DNA of 6,743 nt. Source: JAGOTP01 sp964443315 (GTDB lineage: Bacteria > Patescibacteriota > Patescibacteriia > 2-12-FULL-60-25). Positions 1-4,380 of this stretch are shown piece after piece. The position numbers were made by a program, and so were the translations under genes. The notes below the pieces were generated by a model. The model had not been told where the DNA came from, did no database searches, and was given only the letters and a program-made list of their open reading frames with translations. Each line of letters opens with the position of its first letter. Position 1 is the first letter of the stretch. The stretch spans positions 1 through 6,743 of the forward strand of contig CAYUCP010000038.1 in the NCBI GenBank assembly GCA_964443315.1, read 5' to 3'.

Positions 1-546
1 CTGCGCCGCCGCTGACAGCATGACCTTACGTGTAAAGAAATGTTGAAACGCGACGCTTTCCTTTACGTATTGATTTTTTCGTTCCTCGTGTGGAAGCTGG
101 ATATTTAATCCAACGGAAGGGGCTCCGGCATCATGCGCGCCCCAGTTCCCTGCTTCCATAACACCAGGCGCACCACCAGTAATAATCGTGAACCCTTCCC
201 GGCCCAAGAGGTACCCCAGCTTCTTTGCCTGCTGATACCCGTAACTCGCAAATGAACAACGCGCACTTCCAAAAAACGTCACCGTCTTTGTTTGCTTGGA
301 CAAAAAATCAAAGCCCTCGATGAACTCAGACAAGATACGGAAGATACGCCAGCTCATACTCCCATCCATCCCTTCGAAGATAGAGGCTGTGGTTGGAGCA
401 TGTGGACGTTCAAGCCATTGCTTGATGCGTTCTTTTGGAGCGCGAATCTCACAGGTCTTTCCACCCATGATCACATTGGAGCGCGACGCTGGCTTAGGAG
501 TAGCAACTGAACGTGGAGAAGGTGCGACGGTGCGTTTCTTTGGCAT
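1..546 (-). CDS. LOG-family (TIGR00730-type) Rossmann-fold protein, N-terminal part
   Basis: The reading frame is open from an ATG at 546 to the left window edge (182 codons) and has no stop, so the C-terminal part is missing. The first 23 or so residues are basic and Pro/Ser-rich and look disordered. The Rossmann core then starts with TVTFFGSAR (residues 88-96). It continues with ITGGAPGVMEAGN (122-134), GAPSVGLNIQLPHE (141-154) and FFTRKVML (170-177), the order expected in LOG/'lysine decarboxylase-like' proteins. Family members that are characterised hydrolyse nucleotide 5'-monophosphates (cytokinin-type phosphoribohydrolases); the substrate here is unknown. The catalytic PGGxGTxxE motif would lie past the window edge, so activity cannot be judged. 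The glycine motif reads TGGAPG rather than the usual TGGGPG. No Shine-Dalgarno sequence precedes the start. A TATACT box at 553-558 places the likely transcript start at the ATG itself. Confidence 0.88.
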   Translation of the reverse strand, partial: MPKKRTVAPSPRSVATPKPASRSNVIMGGKTCEIRAPKERIKQWLERPHAPTTASIFEGMDGSMSWRIFRILSEFIEGFDFLSKQTKTVTFFGSARCSFASYGYQQAKKLGYLLGREGFTIITGGAPGVMEAGNWGAHDAGAPSVGLNIQLPHEERKNQYVKESVAFQHFFTRKVMLSAAAQ

Positions 547-552
547 AGCATC

Positions 553-558
553 AGTATA
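553..558 (-). promoter_or_regulatory. Candidate -10 box of the LOG-family gene (leaderless start)
   Basis: On the minus strand the hexamer TATACT lies six bases before the ATG. A start about seven bases past the box falls on the A of ATG, giving a leaderless mRNA. No good -35 is seen at 17 bp; that spot is inside the HU terminator hairpin. The gene could equally be read through from HU. Confidence 0.3.
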
Positions 559-561
559 TAA

Positions 562-591
562 CAAAAGAAGATGGTTTCCCATCTTCTTTTG
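562..591 (-). terminator. Rho-independent terminator after the HU gene
   Basis: Bases 562-574 pair perfectly with 579-591 (13 bp). Read on the minus strand the loop is GAAA, a GNRA tetraloop, and the stem runs into a T-rich tail (TTTTGTTATAT). It lies between the HU stop at 607 and the LOG start at 546. It should therefore end or attenuate transcription from the HU promoter before the LOG gene. Confidence 0.75.
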
Positions 592-606
592 CAGCGAAAT
601 AATTTA

Positions 607-885
607 TTACAAGATCGCTTCCTTGGCCACCTTCGCGACGCGGAACTTCACAACCTTCTTGGCTGGGATCTTGATGGATTCACCAGTGGCTGGGTTGCGA
701 CCCATGCGTGCCTTACGATCGAGCTTCACAAGCTTACCGAAGCCTGGGAGAACGAACTCGCCGTTCTTCTTAACCTGAGTGTAAGCGATTTTGACGAGCT
801 GCTCCATGAGCGCGACGACATCCTTTTTCTGGATATCGGTCTTGGCGGACAACTCTTTCATGAGCTGCGACTTGGTCATTTTCAT
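607..885 (-). CDS. HU-family DNA-binding protein (nucleoid-associated)
   Basis: The product is a 92-residue protein, the usual size for HU/IHF. It should act as a dimer that binds and bends double-stranded DNA and compacts the chromosome. The N-terminal helices (residues 1-40, MTKSQLMKELSAKT onward) lead to FVLPGFGKL (44-52). The DNA-binding arm contains GRNPATGE (62-69), whose proline is the residue that intercalates into DNA. The end, IPAKKVVKFRVAKVAKEAIL, is typical. The start could be the ATG at 885 or the one at 879 (MTKSQ), which begins more like most HU proteins; neither has a Shine-Dalgarno sequence. The frame stays open upstream through the tRNA gene, but that extension has no HU-like sequence and lies beyond the promoter and terminator, so it was left out. 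I cannot tell HU-alpha, HU-beta and IHF types apart. Confidence 0.93.
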   Translation of the reverse strand: MKMTKSQLMKELSAKTDIQKKDVVALMEQLVKIAYTQVKKNGEFVLPGFGKLVKLDRKARMGRNPATGESIKIPAKKVVKFRVAKVAKEAIL

Positions 886-931
886 AGAAGATACGTGCAA
901 AAATACAAAGAGAATAAGTAAATGCAGAGGA

Positions 932-960
932 ATTATACGAAGCCCCCTTCTGAAACACAA
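932..960 (-). promoter_or_regulatory. Promoter of the HU gene
   Basis: On the minus strand a perfect TATAAT (932-937) sits 17 bp after TTGTGT (955-960). Transcription would start near 925, giving a leader of about 40 nt that is pyrimidine-rich and lacks a Shine-Dalgarno sequence. The promoter lies between the tRNA terminator and the HU start, so HU is transcribed on its own. Confidence 0.55.
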
Positions 961-987
961 GAAAACATGGGGATAAATGCAAAAATG

Positions 988-1026
988 AAAAAGCCGCTGA
1001 ACCGTCGAATGGTTCAGCGGCTTTTT
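988..1026 (-). terminator. Terminator of the tRNA-Pro transcript
   Basis: Bases 988-1003 pair perfectly with 1011-1026 (16 bp, 7-nt loop). Both arms end in a run of five A/T, so the hairpin has a U-tract in either direction. It lies 22 bp past the encoded CCA of the tRNA and before the HU promoter, which fits termination of the minus-strand tRNA transcript. Confidence 0.85.
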
Positions 1027-1048
1027 CTGAACAAGGAACATTCCTTGA

Positions 1049-1125
1049 TGGTCGGGGTAACAGGACTTGAACCTGCGGCCTCCTGCACCCCATGCAGGCG
1101 CTCTGGCCAACTGAGCTATACCCCG
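1049..1125 (-). tRNA. tRNA-Pro (anticodon GGG), CCA encoded
   Basis: The minus strand folds into a complete cloverleaf. The 7-bp acceptor stem is CGGGGTA with TACCCCG. The D-arm is GCTC/GAGC with a GG-containing loop. The anticodon stem is CCTGC/GCAGG with loop ATGGGGT. The variable loop has 5 nt, and the T-arm is GCAGG/CCTGT with loop TTCAAGT (one G-U pair). The anticodon GGG is at 1089-1091 and reads CCC and CCU proline codons. C1-G72 and discriminator A73 are the expected bacterial proline identity elements. The mature body is 1052-1125, and the 3' CCA is encoded at 1049-1051. No intron is present. Confidence 0.95.
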
Positions 1126-1153
1126 GAATAGACGACCCACAAAACACGTAACG

Positions 1154-1183
1154 AGCGTAGCCTAAAGCCATTGCCTAAATCAA
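1154..1183 (-). promoter_or_regulatory. Weak candidate promoter for tRNA-Pro
   Basis: On the minus strand TTGATT (1178-1183) and TACGCT (1154-1159) are 18 bp apart, about 30 bp upstream of the tRNA 5' end. Each hexamer matches consensus only partly. The site overlaps the upstream part of the divergent secE promoter, so the two could interfere. Confidence 0.25.
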
Positions 1184-1198
1184 CTTTTCGTGTATAAT
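1171..1198 (+). promoter_or_regulatory. Promoter of secE-nusG-rplK
   Basis: TTGCCT (1171-1176) and a perfect TATAAT (1193-1198) are 16 bp apart. Transcription would start near 1205, leaving a leader of about 40 nt before secE. No other good promoter is visible before nusG or rplK, so this one probably serves all three genes. Confidence 0.6.
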
Positions 1199-1209
1199 GC
1201 GCACAAACG

Positions 1210-1227
1210 GCCCCCAAAGGGCTTTTT
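1210..1227 (+). promoter_or_regulatory. Small hairpin plus T5 in the secE leader
   Basis: GCCC (1210-1213) can pair with GGGC (1219-1222), followed directly by TTTTT. This is terminator-like, but the stem is only 4 bp. It lies in the predicted untranslated leader and could be a weak pause or attenuator, or chance. Confidence 0.25.
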
Positions 1228-1244
1228 AAAGATCTATCTCCTCT

Positions 1245-1604
1245 ATGAACTTAATCGACCGTATCCGCGCCTATTTCCGTTCTTCAAAGGAAGAGTTGTT
1301 CGCCGTGACCTGGCCAACCCGTGAAGACATCATCCGCTACACCGGATTAGTCGTCGCCACCGTGATCGTGTTTGGCATCTTCTTCAGCGCCCTAGACTTC
1401 GTGGTGAACGCGGGTATTCAAGGCATCATCGCCCAGAAAACCGCCGCACCGGTGAACACCCCCGTTACACCAGCCGCTTCCTCGACACTTCCAGTCGATG
1501 TGAATCCAGTAGATGTTGATGCAGTCACTCCAACCGGCGCTCCTGCTGACGTTCAAGTCGAACAAGTTCCCGTTACCCCAACCGGCAGTTCTACGCAGAA
1601 CTAA
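1245..1604 (+). CDS. secE: Protein translocase subunit SecE with C-terminal extension
   Basis: SecE is the small essential subunit that clamps SecY in the SecYEG channel of the cytoplasmic membrane. The core is typical of single-helix SecE: an amphipathic N-terminal stretch, the conserved SKEELFAVTWPTRED (residues 14-28), and one membrane segment at about 33-56. Position directly before nusG supports the call. The unusual part is residues 67-119, a 53-residue Pro/Thr/Val/Ala-rich tail with near-repeats such as AVTPTGAP and PVTPTGSS. Core-only SecE proteins end around residue 65. With the standard SecE topology (N-terminus inside) the tail would lie outside the membrane. The start at 1245 gives a normal SecE N-terminus; the preceding bases (CTATCTCCTCT) are pyrimidine-rich with no Shine-Dalgarno sequence. 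Confidence 0.92.
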   Translation: MNLIDRIRAYFRSSKEELFAVTWPTREDIIRYTGLVVATVIVFGIFFSALDFVVNAGIQGIIAQKTAAPVNTPVTPAASSTLPVDVNPVDVDAVTPTGAPADVQVEQVPVTPTGSSTQN

Positions 1605-1634
1605 TTTTGCTCTTTTCCTTTTTCGTTATCGCTT

Positions 1635-2183
1635 ATGCCAAAGCAAACCGCGGAGTACGGACGACGCTGGTACGCCATCAACACGTATTCCGGATACGAG
1701 GAAAACGTGATGAACAACCTGAAGCAGCGTATCGAAGCGCTCGGCATGCAGGAGAAGATCTTCTCCGTGATCGTTCCCAAGGAGAAGAAGATTAAGATCA
1801 AGAATGGCAAGCGCCGCGTCGTAGAAGAGAAAATCTTGCCGGGCTACGTGTTGGTTGAAATGACGGTGACGGATGATTCTTGGTACGTCGTGCGCAACAC
1901 TCCAAACGTCACCCAGTTCATCGGGATGGGCACGACCCCAAGCCCACTCGCGAACGAAGAAGTTGCCTCGATCATGAAGCGTATGGGTACAACCCAGGAA
2001 CCAGAAGTTTCGATCGATTTGGCCGAAGGAATGGCCGTTCGTATCGGGGAAGGCCCATTCAAAGGCTTCGAAGGTAAGGTTATCGGCATCGATGCCACTC
2101 GTGGCAAAGTGAAGGTCTTAGTGAGCATGTTCGGCCGTGAAACCCCGCTCGAACTTGACTTTACCCAGGTAAAAAAGATTTAA
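1635..2183 (+). CDS. nusG: Transcription termination/antitermination factor NusG
   Basis: The product has 182 residues, the normal length for NusG, which binds the clamp of elongating RNA polymerase and links it to Rho or to ribosomal S10. The N-terminal NGN domain (about 10-115) shows RRWYAINTYSGYEENV (10-25), ILPGYVLVEM (67-76) and VRNTPNVTQFIG (86-97). The C-terminal KOW domain (about 131-182) shows GMAVRIGEGPFKGFEGKV and ends in FTQVKKI. It begins 30 bp after the secE stop and is followed by rplK, the classical order. Two in-frame stops (TAA TAG) close the gene. The start is the first ATG in frame; a U/C-rich tract precedes it instead of a Shine-Dalgarno sequence. Confidence 0.97.
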   Translation: MPKQTAEYGRRWYAINTYSGYEENVMNNLKQRIEALGMQEKIFSVIVPKEKKIKIKNGKRRVVEEKILPGYVLVEMTVTDDSWYVVRNTPNVTQFIGMGTTPSPLANEEVASIMKRMGTTQEPEVSIDLAEGMAVRIGEGPFKGFEGKVIGIDATRGKVKVLVSMFGRETPLELDFTQVKKI

Positions 2184-2196
2184 TAGGTGCGCTTCT

Positions 2197-2216
2197 CGCC
2201 TCCATCCAGGCGTTTT
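2197..2216 (+). promoter_or_regulatory. Short hairpin with T4 between nusG and rplK
   Basis: CGCCT (2197-2201) can pair with AGGCG (2208-2212) over a 6-nt loop, followed by TTTT. The stem is short, so it may be a pause or partial terminator that adjusts rplK relative to nusG rather than a full stop. No promoter is seen after it, so read-through to rplK must occur. Confidence 0.3.
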
Positions 2217-2236
2217 AATCGGATTATTCTCTTATT

Positions 2237-2659
2237 ATGGCCAAGAAAGTCAAAGCACTCATCAAGGTCCAAGTCATGGGTGGCAAGGCAACCCCTGCTC
2301 CTCCACTTGGTCCCGCCCTCGGTCAGCACGGAATGAACATCGCTGAATTCTGTCAGCGCATCAACGCCGCGACCCAGGATCGTCTCGGTGAAGTGGTCCC
2401 AGCGATCATCACCTTGTACGAAGACCGTTCCTACACCTTTATCTTGAAGACCCCTCCAGTATCGGAGCTCATCAAGAAGGCGGCGAAGATTCCAAAAGGA
2501 TCTGCTAAGCCTCTCACGGAAAAGGTTGGAAAGATCAACAAGGCTCAGGTTCGCGAAATCGCAGAAAAGAAAATGCCTGACTTGAACTGCACCAACATCG
2601 AATCCGCCATGCGTCAGGTCGAAGGAACGGCCAAGAACATGGGTGTCGACGTGGTCTAA
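2237..2659 (+). CDS. rplK: 50S ribosomal protein L11
   Basis: L11 (uL11) forms the base of the ribosomal stalk with 23S rRNA and takes part in factor-dependent GTP hydrolysis. The 140-residue length is normal. The N-terminal domain carries GKATPAPPLGPALGQHGMNI (residues 16-35) and VPAIITLYEDRSYTFILKTPP (54-74, two overlapping strands). The C-terminal rRNA-binding domain carries KVGKINKAQVREIAEKK (96-112) and ends with the hallmark VEGTAKNMGV (128-137). It lies 53 bp after nusG. The ATG at 2237 gives the canonical MAKKV start; ATTCTCTTATT precedes it and no Shine-Dalgarno sequence is seen. It is probably the last gene of the secE transcript, because a strong hairpin follows the stop. Confidence 0.98.
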   Translation: MAKKVKALIKVQVMGGKATPAPPLGPALGQHGMNIAEFCQRINAATQDRLGEVVPAIITLYEDRSYTFILKTPPVSELIKKAAKIPKGSAKPLTEKVGKINKAQVREIAEKKMPDLNCTNIESAMRQVEGTAKNMGVDVV

Positions 2660-2675
2660 TCAGATCAACCAAGAG

Positions 2676-2710
2676 CGACCATCGAAGCAATTCGGTGGTC
2701 GTTTTGCTTT
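2676..2710 (+). terminator. Terminator after rplK
   Basis: Bases 2676-2686 pair with 2691-2701 (11 bp including one G-U) around a GCAA tetraloop, followed by TTTTGCTTT. It starts 16 bp after the rplK stop and precedes a separate rplA promoter, so it separates L11 from L1 transcription. Confidence 0.8.
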
Positions 2711-2734
2711 CATAGATCAATATCGGGAATTTCA

Positions 2735-2763
2735 TTGACATTTTTGGCTTAACCATGTAGTCT
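2735..2763 (+). promoter_or_regulatory. Promoter of rplA
   Basis: A perfect TTGACA (2735-2740) is followed after 17 bp by TAGTCT (2758-2763), a half-match to TATAAT. Transcription would start near 2770, giving a leader of about 55 nt that holds the hairpin at 2785-2819. The terminator just upstream supports an independent promoter. Confidence 0.55.
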
Positions 2764-2784
2764 TTGGCCACTTACTCTTAGATT

Positions 2785-2819
2785 TGTGGGACTCCGCTCA
2801 CACGGAGGTTTGCACCACG
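2785..2819 (+). promoter_or_regulatory. rplA leader hairpin, candidate L1-binding site
   Basis: The leader folds into two short helices with an asymmetric internal loop. The lower helix is 2785-2789 with 2815-2819 (GTGG/CCAC plus a G-U). The short strand of the loop is GA (2790-2791) and the long strand is 2808-2814. The upper helix is CTCCG (2792-2796) with CGGAG (2803-2807), closed by a 6-nt loop. Ribosomal protein L1 is known to repress its own mRNA at sites mimicking its 23S rRNA site, which has this helix-loop-helix shape. The match is by eye and from memory, so the function is inferred. Confidence 0.45.
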
Positions 2820-2825
2820 TTTCCT

Positions 2826-3533
2826 ATGTCAGACAAAGCCGCACACAGCAAGCGCTACGCTGCTCTTGCTCAGCAAGTTGATAAGAAGAAGCTCTACACC
2901 GCCCAAGAAGCACTTGAGCTCGTGAAAAAGACTTCGACCACCAAGTTTGACTCAAGCGTCGAAGTTCACCTGAACCTCGGCATCGATGTGAAGAAGGGTG
3001 ACCAGCAAGTTCGTGCCACTTTCGTCTTCCCTCACTCAATTGGAAAGTCCAAGAAGGTTGTCGCCTTTGTTCCAGCTGACCGTGAAAAAGAAGCCAAAGA
3101 CGCAGGTGCAGAAATCGTTGGTGGTGAAGAGTTGATCAACGAAATCGTAAAGGCCGGCAAGATCGACTGTGACATCACGGTTGCAACGCCAGATATGATG
3201 CCTAAGCTCGCCAAGCTCGCCAAGATTCTTGGTCCAGCCGGCCTCATGCCTAACCCAAAGACCGATACGGTTGGCGCGAACGTCAAAAAGATGGTCGAAG
3301 AAATTAAGAAGGGTAAGGTTTCCTTCAAGAACGACACGACAGCCAACATTCACCAGTCGATCGGTAAGGCATCGATGGATGTGAATGCCTTGCTCGCAAA
3401 CCTTACAATGTTGATTGAAGCAGTGCGCAAAGCCAAGCCAGCTTCTTCAAAAGGCGTATTCCTCAAGTCGATCACGCTGACCTCAACCATGGGTCCTGGC
3501 GTGAGAGTCGACGGCAACTCGATCGCCGCTTAG
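2826..3533 (+). CDS. rplA: 50S ribosomal protein L1
   Basis: L1 (uL1) forms the mobile L1 stalk of the large subunit that moves deacylated tRNA out of the E site. In many bacteria it also represses its own operon. The 235-residue product is of normal length. It starts with the helical MSDKAAHSKRY and shows FDSSVEVHLNLGID (41-54), the ILGPAGLMPNPKTDTV signature (134-149; often GPRGLMPNPK elsewhere) and a C-terminal KGVFLKSITLTSTMGPGVRVD (209-229, family-typical). An upstream in-frame TTG at 2784 would add 14 unrelated residues inside the leader hairpin and was rejected. The start is preceded by CACGTTTCCT; a GGAGG at 2804-2808 is 17 nt away and locked in a stem. Unusually, rplJ and rplL do not follow. 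Confidence 0.97.
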   Translation: MSDKAAHSKRYAALAQQVDKKKLYTAQEALELVKKTSTTKFDSSVEVHLNLGIDVKKGDQQVRATFVFPHSIGKSKKVVAFVPADREKEAKDAGAEIVGGEELINEIVKAGKIDCDITVATPDMMPKLAKLAKILGPAGLMPNPKTDTVGANVKKMVEEIKKGKVSFKNDTTANIHQSIGKASMDVNALLANLTMLIEAVRKAKPASSKGVFLKSITLTSTMGPGVRVDGNSIAA

Positions 3534-3553
3534 TTGAACTAGCAGAAATAAGG

Positions 3554-3592
3554 AACATCCCCACGAACTACGGTTTGTGGGGATGTTTGTTT
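3554..3592 (+). terminator. Terminator after rplA, overlapping the end of the convergent gene
   Basis: Bases 3554-3568 pair with 3573-3587 (15 bp, one G-U) around a TACG loop closed by C-G, a stable UNCG-type tetraloop. A TTTGTTT tail follows on the plus strand. The stop codon of the minus-strand ACT-like gene (3568-3570) lies in the hairpin, so its last residues are encoded by terminator DNA. The minus-strand tail is poor in T, so termination is expected mainly for rplA. Confidence 0.75.
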
Positions 3593-4257
3593 GATGTGAG
3601 AAATGGCTTTAAACATTCAAAGGCAGCCGTGGCGTCCTCTTCAGCGACAAAGAACGTCTCTTCCGAGTAGGTCGAACATTTTTCAACGAGATTGATCCGT
3701 TGGAGCGCAAGCTGGCGGATCAATGCATACGTGATACCTGAAATGAACAGGTACTCCTGCGATGGATACGTAACCGTCACGGCTGCGATTCCATGAACAA
3801 CACCTTTTGGCGCACGTTTCGGAAAGGCTTTTTGCGCATCCAATATCAGTTTCATCGGCGCAAGAATGGCGAGTTCATGGTTTCCGCGAATCGTGATCAC
3901 CATCGCGTCTTTTTGTTTTGGGTATTCCTCAATCCAGCGCGTCACCTTCTGTATATCCGGTGTCAGTTCGTAAGCCATCTCACTCAGACCGGTTTTGAGC
4001 GTCAGCGAAGAAATAGAAAAGTCTGGAATAACTGGCTGTCGCTTTTGATCACGCGCTTCCTTTAAAAGCACGTGGCGAAGACGCGTCAGAATCGTTACGA
4101 GTGTATCCAGCTGAACTGGCTTCATACACCACTCACCAACCGGTTTCAGAATCTGTTTAGCATAGGCGCGACAATTTAAGACGCCCCCAAGCAGCGCATC
4201 GTAGGCAATCGGATCTTGTTGAATCTGGCGGCGGACGGCCTCGGCTATTTTACGCAT
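3568..4257 (-). CDS. ACT-like domain protein of unknown function
   Basis: The 229-residue protein has no signal peptide or membrane segment and is probably cytoplasmic. Residues 1-65 look like a small helical, possibly helix-turn-helix-like domain (LLGGVLNCRAYAKQILKPV, then LDTLVTILTRL). Residues 80-135 form a first alpha/beta unit with VITIRGNHELAILAP. Residues 168-220 look like an ACT domain: EYLFISGITYALIRQLALQRINLVEKCSTYSEETFFV, then an acidic turn and a helix. ACT domains usually bind amino acids and regulate enzymes or transcription. I recall unnamed proteins with this layout (N-terminal helical part, C-terminal ACT) in other genomes, but I cannot name a function. The ATG at 4257 is the first in frame and follows an AT-rich palindrome with no Shine-Dalgarno sequence. 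The C-terminal tail (KHPHKP) overlaps the rplA terminator. Confidence 0.75.
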   Translation of the reverse strand: MRKIAEAVRRQIQQDPIAYDALLGGVLNCRAYAKQILKPVGEWCMKPVQLDTLVTILTRLRHVLLKEARDQKRQPVIPDFSISSLTLKTGLSEMAYELTPDIQKVTRWIEEYPKQKDAMVITIRGNHELAILAPMKLILDAQKAFPKRAPKGVVHGIAAVTVTYPSQEYLFISGITYALIRQLALQRINLVEKCSTYSEETFFVAEEDATAAFECLKPFLTSNKHPHKP

Positions 4258-4275
4258 ATGTTATATATATAACAT
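4258..4275. repeat. 18-bp perfect palindrome at the ACT-like gene start
   Basis: ATGTTATATATATAACAT is its own reverse complement and directly abuts the start codon of the minus-strand ACT-like gene. It covers the likely -10 region of that gene. It could be an operator for a dimeric regulator, perhaps the ACT-like protein itself, or an AT-rich promoter that is symmetric by chance. Confidence 0.6.
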
Positions 4276-4295
4276 TTTTGTCATAAATGTAACAA
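4266..4295 (-). promoter_or_regulatory. Candidate promoter of the ACT-like gene
   Basis: On the minus strand TTGTTA (4290-4295) lies 18 bp before TATATA (4266-4271). Transcription would start within about two bases of the ATG, so the mRNA would be nearly leaderless. The TA repeat makes the exact -10 register uncertain. Confidence 0.35.
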
Positions 4296-4306
4296 TTGCC
4301 GATTTT
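4278..4306 (+). promoter_or_regulatory. Candidate promoter of alaX
   Basis: TTGTCA (4278-4283, five of six bases of TTGACA) is followed after 17 bp by GATTTT (4301-4306), a weak -10. The predicted start near 4313 falls in TTGGCCACTT, which occupies the same position relative to the rplA promoter. It overlaps the divergent promoter of the ACT-like gene. Confidence 0.3.
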
Positions 4307-4322
4307 CTTGGCCACTTGCCCG

Positions 4323-4347
4323 GCTCGGCCGTACCCTACGGTGGAGC
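4323..4347 (+). promoter_or_regulatory. Hairpin in the alaX leader
   Basis: CCGTA (4329-4333) pairs with TACGG (4337-4341) over a CCC loop, and GCTC (4323-4326) pairs with GAGC (4344-4347) below a small internal loop. No T-tract follows, so it is not a terminator. It may be a leader regulatory structure; I do not recognise a known riboswitch or T-box. Confidence 0.35.
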
Positions 4348-4380
4348 TCAGCAGACATATCTCATTGACACACGTTTCCT

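Noticed and set aside
296..778. Plus-strand open frames of 160 and 116 codons across the LOG and HU genes
   Set aside because: They are antisense to genes with clear family motifs and resemble no protein I recognise.
886..1140. N-terminal extension of the HU reading frame through the tRNA-Pro gene
   Set aside because: The added residues come from tRNA and terminator DNA, HU family proteins start at the 885 or 879 ATG, and a good promoter lies within the extension.
2804..2808. GGAGG as Shine-Dalgarno sequence of rplA
   Set aside because: It is 17 nt from the ATG, too far for normal use, and paired in the leader stem.
2784..2825. Upstream in-frame TTG start for rplA adding 14 residues
   Set aside because: The extension is unlike L1 and lies inside the leader hairpin; MSDKAAHSKRY is a normal L1 start.
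4365..4370. TTGACA just before alaX as its -35 box
   Set aside because: A matching -10 would fall inside the coding sequence and none is present; the site at 4278-4306 fits better.
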